From Mycobacterium sp. 155 (GTDB lineage Bacteria; Actinomycetota; Actinomycetes; Mycobacteriales; Mycobacteriaceae): DNA of 64,000 nucleotides. The notes beneath the pieces are model-generated. The model ran no database searches. It saw only the letters and a list, made by a program, of their open reading frames with translations, and was not told where the DNA came from. A program made the position numbers and the translations under genes. The stretch is from contig NZ_KB892705.1 in assembly GCF_000373905.1 (NCBI RefSeq), positions 3,856,478-3,920,477 on the forward strand. Direction: 5' to 3'. Positions 1 through 8,367 of this stretch are shown in pieces; positions within the stretch are counted from its first letter, which is position 1, and each line of letters begins with the position of its first letter.

Positions 1-123
1 AACAGCTTAGACGTGTTGAGCAGCACCACCGTAATTCGCGACTATCTCGATGTGTTGGCACAACTACGTAAACCGAATTACAGCACGGGATCTTGCGATT
101 ATCGCAACCAACATGATCCCTAA
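1..123 (+). CDS. possible 3' end of an unrecognised gene
   Basis: Reading frame 1 is open from the window edge for 40 codons to a TAA at 121-123, ending DYRNQHDP. The other two plus frames hit stops sooner. The stretch includes a plausible amphipathic helix (VIRDYLDVLAQLRK). Base composition to about position 200 is clearly lower in GC than the rest of the window. No family is recognised, and a 40-codon open frame is weak evidence on its own. Positions 124-283 hold no other gene that I can support. Confidence 0.25.
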   Translation, partial: NSLDVLSSTTVIRDYLDVLAQLRKPNYSTGSCDYRNQHDP

Positions 124-283
124 AATATAAGTCTTTTACTCCGATTACCGCTGACACACGCTCGGACGGCAAACTCAAAAGGGAATTGAAACTGTGTCGA
201 ATCGCAGCAGAAGGGCTTGTGGTACTGGGTGATTACGGATCGCGGGCCATCGTGGCAGGGGCTTCAGCCGCTATCATCGTCAC

Positions 284-841
284 ATGCCGGATTCACATGA
301 CGATGTTCGCACCCATTCCGATGAGACTTTTGCCGAGGAGACACCGCGGCGAGAGGTGTCTCGGTCGGCGGTGCAGATTGCGCCACAAGGAATGTCCCGT
401 TGGATGGCGCCCGCCGCGCTGGTGATTGCGTTGGCTGCTGTCGCCGTTGCCCTATGGGCCGCGAAGAGCCCGTCACCAGGCGGCGCTGGAGCCGCGAACC
501 TTTCCGGCGATCCGAAAACGCGCGTGTGCACCGCTTTCGGCGTGGTGAGCAAGGCAGTGCCGTTGCAAACGCACACGAGCTTGGGCCCTGATCCGGTGGC
601 GCAGGCGGCCGTGGCGGCCAACTCCCGCTTGGCGCTTTTCGGCGGCGGTCAATACCTGCTGAACAGTCTCGACGGTGCGACGCCGGCATCGCTTGCCGAT
701 CCCGTTCGGTCTTTCGCCACCTCGCTACAAGACATCGGAATCAATGCTTTGGCCGGAGTGCAGAACACTGATCCTGCTCAGTCCACGCGACTCGTCGAAG
801 CTGATCACACCAGGCAGCAGATCGTCGACTTGTGCAAGTAA
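284..841 (+). CDS. small single-pass membrane protein, function unknown
   Basis: A 185-residue protein with a polar N-terminus of about 35 residues, one hydrophobic helix around residues 42-62 (MAPAALVIALAAVAVALWAA) and an extracytoplasmic domain of about 120 residues. The topology is that of mycobacterial secreted or membrane-anchored proteins with an Ala/Leu-rich tail ending DLCK. Two cysteines in the outer domain (in RVCTAF and at the C-terminus) could form a disulfide. The ATG at 284 has no strong ribosome binding site. The gene lies between a low-GC stretch and the convergent DDN-like gene. I recognise no catalytic motif and assign no function. Confidence 0.7.
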   Translation: MPDSHDDVRTHSDETFAEETPRREVSRSAVQIAPQGMSRWMAPAALVIALAAVAVALWAAKSPSPGGAGAANLSGDPKTRVCTAFGVVSKAVPLQTHTSLGPDPVAQAAVAANSRLALFGGGQYLLNSLDGATPASLADPVRSFATSLQDIGINALAGVQNTDPAQSTRLVEADHTRQQIVDLCK

Positions 842-925
842 GCATGCGTCAGAGTTACAGGGCCGGATTTCGGTATTCGTAGTGCCTTCGCCTGGGCCGC
901 ACAGAAGCCGACACGTCAGTCCGTC

Positions 926-1366
926 TCAGCCCTGCAGTTCGCAGATCACCACCGGAATGTCACGAGTCGTCCGCTTCTGATAGTTCGCGTAGCCCTTGTA
1001 GGCGGCGATGATCTTCGGCCACAGCTCGGCTTTCTCGTCGGCACTTGCGGTGCGGGCGTGTACCTTTCGACGCTCGCCGTTGATTACCAACTCGGCGTCG
1101 GGGTGCGCCCGCAGGTTCTGATACCAGTCGGGATTGCGGTCGTCACCGCCCTTCGAGGCGACCAGCACGATGCGGTTGGCGTCGTGCACGGGCGTGGTCA
1201 GGTAGCAGGACCGCGGCTGGCCGGACTTGCGCCCGGTCGTGTGAAGCTCGACCAAAGGCATCCCGAAGGGTTTGGCCAGCAGCCGTTTCCCGCTGATTGT
1301 GAGGACAAGACGGTGCGCGAGGTTCATCAACTTGGCGCTGCCGTCTTTCAGGGCATTGGTGTTCAT
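926..1366 (-). CDS. DDN-like F420-dependent nitroreductase-family protein
   Basis: A 146-residue protein of the deazaflavin (F420)-dependent nitroreductase family (split beta-barrel). Family hallmarks are PLVELHTTGRKSGQPRSCYLTTPVHD in the first half, the SKGGDDRNPDWYQNLRAHPDAEL segment, and the terminal RTTRDIPVVIC. Known members bind F420 and reduce quinones or nitro compounds; the substrate here is unknown. The ATG at 1366 is chosen because upstream codons in the same frame belong to an out-of-frame decarboxylase remnant. The family start (MNTNALKDGSAKLMN) fits and leaves a normal-length protein. It is probably co-transcribed with the remnant under the divergent TetR gene at 1.9 kb. Confidence 0.85.
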   Translation of the reverse strand: MNTNALKDGSAKLMNLAHRLVLTISGKRLLAKPFGMPLVELHTTGRKSGQPRSCYLTTPVHDANRIVLVASKGGDDRNPDWYQNLRAHPDAELVINGERRKVHARTASADEKAELWPKIIAAYKGYANYQKRTTRDIPVVICELQG

Positions 1367-1376
1367 CGCTTTGCTC

Positions 1377-1849
1377 TCATTCTGATGTAGGGCCCGATAT
1401 TGTCTGGACTGAGATGGGCACCGGTATGTGCAGGGCGAGCTGAGCTTCGGTGGTGACGTCGGTTTCGCCGTCGGCATTGGCAACCCGCGCGGTCGTTCGT
1501 CGATGTCGACATCGAGTTGGGTTACCCATTTGGGAAATCCGTAACCGTCGTGGCCGCGGACCTGGGCAATGTCGGTGTTGACCGGCAGGGACAACACATA
1601 GGTGTGGAGGTGATCGTTGCCGAGACCGGTCAGCAGGTCCAAGAATCCGGGTCCCCCGTGGCGGGCGGGCCGGACGGCGACCCCGACCGCCGCCTCGGTG
1701 TAGAAGTCGACGTCGCTGACACGCGGGTCGCTGGTGACTTCGTCGAGATCGGTGTTCATCCGATACCGGTCATACAGACCACCTTTCGGCACGGTGACTA
1801 CCCGGTTACCTAGCTTGACCTCGACGGTGTCCTGATCGGTCGATGACAT
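1377..1849 (-). pseudogene. acetoacetate decarboxylase-family gene, frameshifted and truncated
   Basis: Codons 1-118 from 1849 read as an acetoacetate decarboxylase (ADC)-like N-terminal half: KGGLYDRYRMNTDLDEV, then FYTEAAVGVAVRPARHG, then the GYGFPKW segment with a lysine. Near 1495 the frame breaks. The sensible continuation (TTARVANADGETDV, then LALHIPVPISVQTISGP) lies in another frame and ends with a TGA at 1377-1379. One missing base near 1495 explains this. Even repaired, the product would be about 157 residues, against roughly 240 or more for the family, so the C-terminal half is also gone. By chance the unshifted frame stays open into the downstream gene and makes a misleading 307-codon ORF (926-1849). 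A sequencing error is the alternative for the shift but not for the short C-terminus. Confidence 0.75.
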
Positions 1850-1898
1850 TCAGCGCCAGCTCCCTTGTTGCATGTGCGCGGTGCTCAGATCTTGTAAG

Positions 1899-1931
1899 CA
1901 CCGCTAACACTAGGACCGAATGTGAGCGGTG
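1899..1931. promoter_or_regulatory. inverted repeat, probable TetR operator
   Basis: CACCGCT (1899-1905) and AGCGGTG (1925-1931) form a perfect 7-bp inverted repeat with a 19-bp spacer. Similar flanks (CACCGCTAACAC against GTGAGCGGTGTC) strengthen it. It lies between the divergent ADC-remnant/DDN unit (start 1849) and the TetR gene, and overlaps the first possible GTG of that gene. By position it is the likely autoregulatory site. Confidence 0.5.
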
Positions 1932-2542
1932 TCAACACTTGGTACCGTGACACCGTGTCGTCGGCCGCGCGCTATCACCATGGGGACCTACCCAGGGCTC
2001 TGGTGGGTGCGGCGATGGAACTCCTCGAGGAGGGGGGCGCGGCCGAGCTGTCACTGCGGGCCGCGGCGCGGCGGGCCGGTGTCTCCACCGCGGCGCCCTA
2101 CCGACATTTCGCCGATCGCAATGCCCTGCTGTCGGAAGTGGCCGCGGTCGGTTACCGCGAGTTGGCCGCAGACCTCGTGGCGGCCCATCCTGCGCCGAGG
2201 AAGCCCGAAGACTTCGCCACCGTCGCCGTGGCTTACGTCCGGTTTGCGTTGGCACGCCCTGGACTCTTCCGCGTCATGTTCGCCGAGCAGTGCGATTCTA
2301 CGCACGCAGAACGGGTGGCAGCGGTCGACGCCATCCGAGGTTATCTCAACTCCATTGTGCAGCAAGCATTTCCGTCTACCGATCCGGAGGCGATGTCGAT
2401 CGCCCTGTGGGGGCTCGTGCACGGGCTGGCGTTCCTGCACCTGGATGGGAAGTTCGACAGCTCATCCGCTCAGGGCGTCGCCGACCGCGTCCGTGCCGCG
2501 GTACTGGCGACCATCAAGACGGCAGGCCTCAAGGACAGCTGA
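1922..2542 (+). CDS. TetR family transcriptional regulator (WHG-type C-terminal domain)
   Basis: A 206-residue TetR-type repressor. The N-terminal helix-turn-helix is ELSLRAAARRAGVSTAAPYRHFADRNALLSEVA. The C-terminal half (RPGLFRVMFAEQ, then ALWGLVHGLAFLHLDGKF) carries the W-x-x-V-H-G signature of the WHG ligand-binding domain. The GTG at 1922 overlaps an inverted repeat, so the in-frame GTG at 1955, just before the conserved SSAARYHHGDLPRAL segment, may be the real start. It is divergent from the DDN/ADC unit and runs directly into the enoyl-CoA hydratase 18 bases downstream, which it may also control. The ligand is unknown. Confidence 0.88.
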   Translation: MSGVNTWYRDTVSSAARYHHGDLPRALVGAAMELLEEGGAAELSLRAAARRAGVSTAAPYRHFADRNALLSEVAAVGYRELAADLVAAHPAPRKPEDFATVAVAYVRFALARPGLFRVMFAEQCDSTHAERVAAVDAIRGYLNSIVQQAFPSTDPEAMSIALWGLVHGLAFLHLDGKFDSSSAQGVADRVRAAVLATIKTAGLKDS

Positions 2543-2560
2543 GCACCAGACGGAGGAAAG

Positions 2561-3361
2561 ATGAATCTCAACGACTATCGGCAACTGACGTTGAGCCGCC
2601 GGGACAATGGGGTCCTGCTGATCACCATCGACCGTCCCGAGAAGTACAACGCTGCCGATGAGGAGATGCACGCCGAACTGGCCACCATCTGGCGGGACGT
2701 ATCCGCCGACAGCCAGACCCGCGTCGCGGTGATCACCGGCGCGGGCAAGGCCTTCAGCGCGGGCGGTGACCTGGCCATGGTCGAGCGGATGGCCGGTGAC
2801 TACGAACGGGTTTCGCACATGCTCACCGAGATGAGCGATCTGGTCTACAACATGATCAACTGTGACAAGCCCATCGTGTCGGCGATCAACGGAGTCGCGG
2901 TCGGCGCGGGCGCGGTGGCCGCGTTGCTCGCCGACATCTCGATCGTCGCCGAGGACGCCCGGATCGGCGACGGGCACGTCAAACTCGGTGTTGCCGCGGG
3001 CGACCATGCCGCTATCGTCTGGCCCCTGCTGGCCGGTATGGCCAAGGCGAAGTACTACCTGATGACCGGTGAGATGGTCACCGGCACCGAGGCCGAACGT
3101 ATCGGCCTGGTGGCCAAAGCCGTTCCCCGCGAACAGGTTCTCGCCGAGGCGTTGCGGATTGCGGATGGTCTTGCGGTGGGTGCCCAGCAGGCCATCCGGC
3201 TGACCAAACGGTCGATCAACAACTGGCTTCGCCAAGCCGGTCCGGTATTCGATCAATCGGCCGCCTACGAGATGCTGACCTTTCTGGGGCCCGATGTGGT
3301 CGAGGGCTACACCGCATTGCGCGAGAAGCGACCACCGCGGTTCCCGTCCGCTCGATCCTGA
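2561..3361 (+). CDS. enoyl-CoA hydratase/isomerase family protein
   Basis: A 266-residue crotonase-fold protein. Oxyanion-hole segments are [11 protein letters not shown] and [21 protein letters not shown], followed by the usual [16 protein letters not shown] stretch. The catalytic acid region ([11 protein letters not shown]) lacks the standard glutamate pair of classical enoyl-CoA hydratase, so the exact reaction (hydratase, isomerase or another crotonase chemistry) is open. The start is well supported: GGAGGAAAG sits immediately upstream of ATG 2561. It follows the TetR gene by 18 bases on the same strand, suggesting an operon and a role in degrading a specific acyl-CoA. Confidence 0.9.
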   Translation: MNLNDYRQLTLSRRDNGVLLITIDRPEKYNAADEEMHAELATIWRDVSADSQTRVAVITGAGKAFSAGGDLAMVERMAGDYERVSHMLTEMSDLVYNMINCDKPIVSAINGVAVGAGAVAALLADISIVAEDARIGDGHVKLGVAAGDHAAIVWPLLAGMAKAKYYLMTGEMVTGTEAERIGLVAKAVPREQVLAEALRIADGLAVGAQQAIRLTKRSINNWLRQAGPVFDQSAAYEMLTFLGPDVVEGYTALREKRPPRFPSARS

Positions 3362-3450
3362 CCATGCCGGTGGTGCATGGCCTTCATCGGTGTCTCGAAC
3401 ACCGTCGCCCTAGCGATGTGCTCCTGCCTGATCGACGCGCGTCGGACCGT

Positions 3451-6000
3451 TCAGTCCATGCGGCCTGCGTCCAACATCCGCAGCACCGCCGTTCCCGCTT
3501 CATCGGACGCTTCGAGGTCCACCTCGACCTCGAAACCCCAGTCTCGATCGCCTGCGGGGTCGTCGAGGATCTGCCGCACCCGCCACATGCCGGGTTGACG
3601 GTCGAAGATCAACATCGCGGGGCCGCGTGCGTCAGGACCGGTGCCCACATTGGGATGCTCGGCAAAATACGCGGCGCCCACCTCTTCCCATTCCACGTCA
3701 CCATCCAGCTCACCGAGCTCCTCCCAGCGTCGCCGGGCGAACAGCTCTACCCGACGGAACAGCGCATTGCGGACCATCGCAGTGAAGGCGCGTTCGTTGC
3801 CGGTCAGCGGCCGTGGCCGCGTGGGTGTCGCGACGGGGACGTCGTGTGGCTGGTCGGGGTCGGTGAGCTGTTCCCACTCATCGAGCAGGCTCGAATCTAC
3901 CTGGCGGACAAGCTCGCCGAGCCATTCGACGATATCGGTGACATCCTCGGTGCGGGCCGCGGCGGGGACTCCGGAGCGGAGAGCCTTGAATGCGTCCGAC
4001 AGGTAACGCAGCACCGCGCCCTCCGAGCGGGTCAGCCCGTAGCCGCTGACGAACTCCCGGAAGGTCATGGCGCGCTCCCACATCTCGCGCACGATCGACT
4101 TGGGCGACAGCCGGCCGTCCGCGGCCCACGGGTTCGTGCGCAGATATACGTCGAAGGCGTGGTTGAGCAGTTCTTCGAGCGGCTTGGGATAAGTGACGTC
4201 GTCGAGCAGCTCGATCCGTTCGTCGTACTCGATGCCGTCGGCCTTCATCTGTGCGACGGCTTCGCCGCGCGCCTTGTTCAACTGGGCACCCAGGATCTGG
4301 CGCGGATCCTCCAGCGTCGCCTCAATCACCGAAACCACGTCCAGCGCATAGGTTTCGGCTGCGGGATCGAGCAGGTCGATCGCGGCAAGCGCGAACGTCG
4401 ACAACGGCTGGTTCAGCGCGAAGTCGGGCGGTAGGTCCACGGTCAGCCGATAACGCCTACCGTCGGAGTCGGGTACGTCGAGCCGCTCCAGCACGCCGGC
4501 CTGCAGCAGCGAACGGGCTATGCCGACGGCCTCCTTGACAAGTCTGAGTTGACGTTTGCGTGGTTCGTGGTTGTCGGTGAGCAGCCGGCGCATCGTCACG
4601 AACGGGTCGTCTGAGCCGTCTCCCGTCGCTGCGCTCGCCCTGGGCCGGTCCACGACGTCGAGGATCATCGCCGTGGAGACCCGCATATTGCTGGTCAGTG
4701 CCTCCGGCGGGGCAGCGACGAGGCGGTTCATGGTGGCCTCGCTCCACGGCACCATGCCTTCGGGAACTTTACGGCGCACGAGTTTTCGCCGCTTCTTCGG
4801 ATCGTTGGCCACCTTGGCGAACTGCTTGAGGTTCTCCACTTCGTGGTCGGGGGCTTGGACGACGACGGTGCCCGCGGTGTCGTAGCCGGCTCGCCCGGCG
4901 CGGCCCGCGATCTGGTGGAACTCACGGGCACTGAGCAGCCGGGTGCGCGTGCCGTCGTATTTGGACAACGCCGAGAACACCACCGTGCGGATCGGCACGT
5001 TGATACCGACGCCGAGGGTGTCGGTACCGCAGACGACCTTGAGCAGGCCGGCCTGAGCGAGCTGCTCCACCAACCGCCGATACTTCGGCAGCATCCCGGC
5101 GTGATGCACCCCGATGCCGTGCCGGACCAGCCGCGACAGCGTCGCCCCGAACGCCGAGGTGAAGCGAAACTCGCCGATGGCCCCGGCGATCGAGGCTTTC
5201 TCCTCCTTGGTGCAGACGTTGACGCTCATCAGCGCCTGCGCGCGTTCCAATGCCGAGGCCTGGGTGAAGTGCACGACATAGATCGGGGCCTGTTTGGTGT
5301 CGAGCAGATCCTGAATCGTCTCGTGCATCGGCGTAGTCGCATACGAGTAGAACAGCGGCACCGGTCTCTCGGCCCCCGCGACCAGCGCCGTAGGACGACC
5401 GGTGCGCCGGGTGAGGTCCTCGCGCAGGAACGTGACATCACCGAGTGTGGCCGACATCAACAGGAACTGGGCCCGCGGCAACTCCAGCAGCGGGACCTGC
5501 CACGCCCAGCCGCGGTCGGGATCGCCGTAGAAGTGGAACTCGTCCATCACCACCAGGCCGATATCGGCCTGCGCACCCTCCCGCAACGCAATGTTCGCGA
5601 GCACTTCTGCGGTGCACGCGATGATCGGCGCATCGGAGTTGACCGCGGCGTCGCCGGTGAGCATGCCGACATTCACTGCGCCAAAAATCTCGCAGAGCGC
5701 GAAGAACTTCTCACTGACCAAGGCTTTGATCGGGGCCGTGTAGTAACTGCGGCCCCCCAAAGCGAGCGTGGCGTACAGCGCACCCGTGGCCACCAGCGAC
5801 TTGCCTGACCCGGTCGGGGTGGCGAGCACCACGTTGGCCCCGCTGACCAGCTCGATCAACGCTTCTTCCTGCGCCGGGTAGAGCACGGTGCCGTTGGCCT
5901 CGGCCCACGCGGCGAAGTCGGTGAACAGCTCGTCGGGGCTGGAGCTGCGGGCGCGCAGCGCGGACAAGTCGCCGGGGTCGTCGAGCAGCGCAGCAGTCAT
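3451..6000 (-). CDS. large DEAD/DEAH-box helicase with DUF3516 C-terminus
   Basis: An 849-residue superfamily 2 helicase of the Ski2/HelY-like class. Motifs seen: Walker A ATPTGSGKS around residue 60, APIKALVSEKF (Ia), DEFHFYGDPDRGWAW as motif II (DEFH rather than DEVH), MSATLGD (III), and a second RecA domain with GVHHAGMLPKYRRLVEQL, GTDTLGVGINVP and QIAGRAGRAGYD (VI). The C-terminal 400 residues match what I know as DUF3516. Substrate (RNA or DNA) is not shown by the sequence; relatives are annotated as RNA helicases. The ATG at 6000 opens MTAALLDDPGD. It lies 76 bases after the TrkA-like gene on the same strand. Confidence 0.9.
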   Translation of the reverse strand: MTAALLDDPGDLSALRARSSSPDELFTDFAAWAEANGTVLYPAQEEALIELVSGANVVLATPTGSGKSLVATGALYATLALGGRSYYTAPIKALVSEKFFALCEIFGAVNVGMLTGDAAVNSDAPIIACTAEVLANIALREGAQADIGLVVMDEFHFYGDPDRGWAWQVPLLELPRAQFLLMSATLGDVTFLREDLTRRTGRPTALVAGAERPVPLFYSYATTPMHETIQDLLDTKQAPIYVVHFTQASALERAQALMSVNVCTKEEKASIAGAIGEFRFTSAFGATLSRLVRHGIGVHHAGMLPKYRRLVEQLAQAGLLKVVCGTDTLGVGINVPIRTVVFSALSKYDGTRTRLLSAREFHQIAGRAGRAGYDTAGTVVVQAPDHEVENLKQFAKVANDPKKRRKLVRRKVPEGMVPWSEATMNRLVAAPPEALTSNMRVSTAMILDVVDRPRASAATGDGSDDPFVTMRRLLTDNHEPRKRQLRLVKEAVGIARSLLQAGVLERLDVPDSDGRRYRLTVDLPPDFALNQPLSTFALAAIDLLDPAAETYALDVVSVIEATLEDPRQILGAQLNKARGEAVAQMKADGIEYDERIELLDDVTYPKPLEELLNHAFDVYLRTNPWAADGRLSPKSIVREMWERAMTFREFVSGYGLTRSEGAVLRYLSDAFKALRSGVPAAARTEDVTDIVEWLGELVRQVDSSLLDEWEQLTDPDQPHDVPVATPTRPRPLTGNERAFTAMVRNALFRRVELFARRRWEELGELDGDVEWEEVGAAYFAEHPNVGTGPDARGPAMLIFDRQPGMWRVRQILDDPAGDRDWGFEVEVDLEASDEAGTAVLRMLDAGRMD

Positions 6001-6076
6001 CGGGTGGGAGCGGTGGGAGTGGCCATTGTGGTGACCAGCGTGCCTGACCGGTGCCCGACCATTCCGCTAGGGGCTG

Positions 6077-6784
6077 TCACTCGTCCCCGCCGAGCATGTC
6101 ATGGAGGAACTCGCCGCCGTGAACCGCGGCGAGCAGCGATCCTTCGGCGGAACGATTGGCGATGAACAGCATCTCGTCACCGGCCTCAAGCACTTCGTCG
6201 GGGCGCGGCAAGATGACGTGCCGGCCCCGGACCACCGTCACCAACGCCGTGTTCGACGGTAGCTCCAACTGGTCGACCCGCTGCCCGACGAGCGGGTTGG
6301 CTTCGGGCAGAGTCAGCTTCGTCAGCTCGGACGTTCCGCCTCGTAGCCTCATCAGCCGTACGAGATGGCCCACGTCGATAGCGCCCTCGACACCGGCGAC
6401 CAACGCGCCCGGAGTCGACACCGCGACGTCGATACCCCATTCGGGGCCGAACAGCCACTGGCTGCGGACGTCATTGATGCGGGCCACCACTCGGGGCACC
6501 TTGAACTCGGTCTTGGCAAGCAGGCCAATAACCAGATTGGCCCTGTCGTCACCCGTCGCCGCGATCAGCACGTCGCACGTCTGGATCCCGGCCTCCTCCA
6601 TTGTGGTGAGCTCGCAGGCGTCGGCCAACAACCAGTCCGCACCTGGAGCCGTCTCGGGCTCGAATTTGCGCCGTTCGTGCTCGATCAACAAGACCTTGTG
6701 GCCGTAACCGAGCAATTCTCGCGCGACCGACCGTCCTACGTTGCCTGCCCCTGCGATCGCGATTCGCATCTTCCGTTCCGCCAC
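6077..6784 (-). CDS. TrkA-type potassium uptake regulatory protein (RCK domains)
   Basis: A 235-residue cytosolic nucleotide-binding regulator of K+ transport. The N-terminal RCK/TrkA-N Rossmann fold is plain: MRIAIAGAGNVGRSVARELL (GxGxxG), the acidic strand end in VLLIEHE, and DVLIAATGDDRANLVIGLLAK. A TrkA-C domain follows from about residue 145 (TKLTLPEANPLVGQRVDQLELP). Either the ATG at 6784 or the one at 6769 (MRIAIAG) may start it. It is divergent from a K+/H+ antiporter with only 65 bases between the two, so the pair may share regulation. No partner TrkH channel gene is in the window. Confidence 0.92.
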   Translation of the reverse strand: MAERKMRIAIAGAGNVGRSVARELLGYGHKVLLIEHERRKFEPETAPGADWLLADACELTTMEEAGIQTCDVLIAATGDDRANLVIGLLAKTEFKVPRVVARINDVRSQWLFGPEWGIDVAVSTPGALVAGVEGAIDVGHLVRLMRLRGGTSELTKLTLPEANPLVGQRVDQLELPSNTALVTVVRGRHVILPRPDEVLEAGDEMLFIANRSAEGSLLAAVHGGEFLHDMLGGDE

Positions 6785-6849
6785 TTAGTCATCTTTGCGT
6801 ACACACCGGGGCTCACTGCAGACTTCGGTACTGATTTACTTTCACGTTG

Positions 6850-8346
6850 ATGAGCTTGCAACAGCTGTACCTGGCCCTCTTGATCGGAGGCCTCGTGCTG
6901 CTCGCAAGCATCATCGGTACGCGCGTCGCGACGCGCGTGGGGTTCCCCAGCTTGCTGCTGTTCCTGTTGGTCGGCGTCGTTCTGGGCGAGGACGGACTGG
7001 GGCTGAACTTCGACAACGTCGAACTCGCCAGGAACATCTGTACCGCCGCGCTCGCGGTGATCCTCGTCGAGGGCGGTTTGACGACGCGGTACTCCGACAT
7101 TCGCAAAGTGCTGGCGCCAGCAGCGTCGCTGGCCATCGTCGGCGTGCTGATCAGTACGGTGGTGACGGCGGTGGGTGCCCACGTGCTACTGCGCATGGAT
7201 TGGCAGCTCGCCCTGTTGCTCGGGGCGATCGTGGCGCCGACCGACGCAGCAGCGGTGTTCTCGGTCCTGCGCGTGCTGCCGCTGCCCCGGCGTCTGGCGG
7301 GCCTGCTCGAGGCGGAATCCGGATTCAACGATGCCCCCGCGGTGATCCTCGTGCTCATGTTCAGCGTGGTGCCTTTCGTGCTGGAACCCGAGGGTGCGCT
7401 CACCGATCTGTTGTATGAGCTGGTGGTCGGTATCGCGCTCGGCCTGGCGGTAGGTCTTCTGGGTGCGATCGCTCTGCGCCGCATCGCGCTGCCCGCGTCA
7501 GGGCTGTACCCGATCGCGACGTTCGGGCTGGGACTCGTCGCGTTCGCCGCCAGCGGCAGCGCTCACGCCAGCGGGTTCATCGCGGCCTATCTCGCCGCGG
7601 TCGTGCTCGCCAATTCAGGATTGCCGCACAGGTCGGCGACCCGGTCGTTCGCCGAGGGGCTCGGCTGGCTGGCTCAGATCGGCCTGTTCGTGCTTCTCGG
7701 GCTGCTGGTCAACCCGCATGAACTGGCACCCGACGTGATCCCGGCCATCATCATCGGCCTCGTCCTGCTACTGGTCGCCCGTCCGATCTCTGTACTGGGA
7801 TCGCTGATCGGGTTCCGTATCCCCGTGCGCGAGCAGCTGTTTCTGTCATGGGCAGGGCTACGCGGCGCGATCCCGATCGTGCTGGCCACCTTTCCGATCG
7901 TGGTAGGCGTGACGGACAGCCACCGCCTGCTCAATATCGTGTTCGTGCTGGTGGTGATCTTCACCCTGGTCCAGGGCCCCAGCCTGCGTTTCGTCGCGCA
8001 GCGGCTGGGCCTGGTGACCCCCGAAGCCGCTCGGGAGATCCAGGTCGAAGCAGCGCCGCTGGATGTCCTCGACGCCGAGCTGCTCACCATGACAGTGCAG
8101 CCGGCGTCGCGTCTGCAGAACGTCACGATCCTCGAACTGCGGCTGCCGCACCCCGCGGTCATCACGTTGATCATCCGGGACGGGCACACCTTCGTTCCGC
8201 TGCCCGATACGCGCATCGAGGTCGGCGACGAGCTCCTCATCGTCACCACGAGCAAGGTCCGGCCCACCACCGAAGCGCGGCTGCGGGCCGTCAGTCGCCG
8301 AGGCAAGCTGGCGTACTGGTTCGACGAATACGGTCAGCTGGACTGA
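6850..8346 (+). CDS. potassium (or sodium)/proton antiporter, CPA1 family with TrkA-C tail
   Basis: A protein of about 498 residues with roughly twelve membrane helices over residues 1-390 and a cytosolic TrkA-C (RCK-C) domain after about 405. Ion-binding motifs of CPA1 exchangers are present: APTDAAAVFSVL and AESGFNDAPAVILVL. The combination matches the CvrA/YcgO-like K+/H+ antiporters rather than plain NhaP. A TTG at 6847 directly precedes the ATG at 6850; the ATG is preferred. The divergent TrkA-like gene supports a role in K+ and pH homeostasis. Ion preference cannot be read from the sequence. Confidence 0.92.
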   Translation: MSLQQLYLALLIGGLVLLASIIGTRVATRVGFPSLLLFLLVGVVLGEDGLGLNFDNVELARNICTAALAVILVEGGLTTRYSDIRKVLAPAASLAIVGVLISTVVTAVGAHVLLRMDWQLALLLGAIVAPTDAAAVFSVLRVLPLPRRLAGLLEAESGFNDAPAVILVLMFSVVPFVLEPEGALTDLLYELVVGIALGLAVGLLGAIALRRIALPASGLYPIATFGLGLVAFAASGSAHASGFIAAYLAAVVLANSGLPHRSATRSFAEGLGWLAQIGLFVLLGLLVNPHELAPDVIPAIIIGLVLLLVARPISVLGSLIGFRIPVREQLFLSWAGLRGAIPIVLATFPIVVGVTDSHRLLNIVFVLVVIFTLVQGPSLRFVAQRLGLVTPEAAREIQVEAAPLDVLDAELLTMTVQPASRLQNVTILELRLPHPAVITLIIRDGHTFVPLPDTRIEVGDELLIVTTSKVRPTTEARLRAVSRRGKLAYWFDEYGQLD

Positions 8347-8367
8347 GCGCGTGGCGCCGGCGAGGCG

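Noticed and set aside
5800..5850. Long open frames on the strand opposite the helicase, including 3364-4434 and 4843-5808
   Set aside because: They are antisense shadows of a GC-rich gene with coherent helicase motifs; their translations are Arg/His/Gln-rich and resemble no family.
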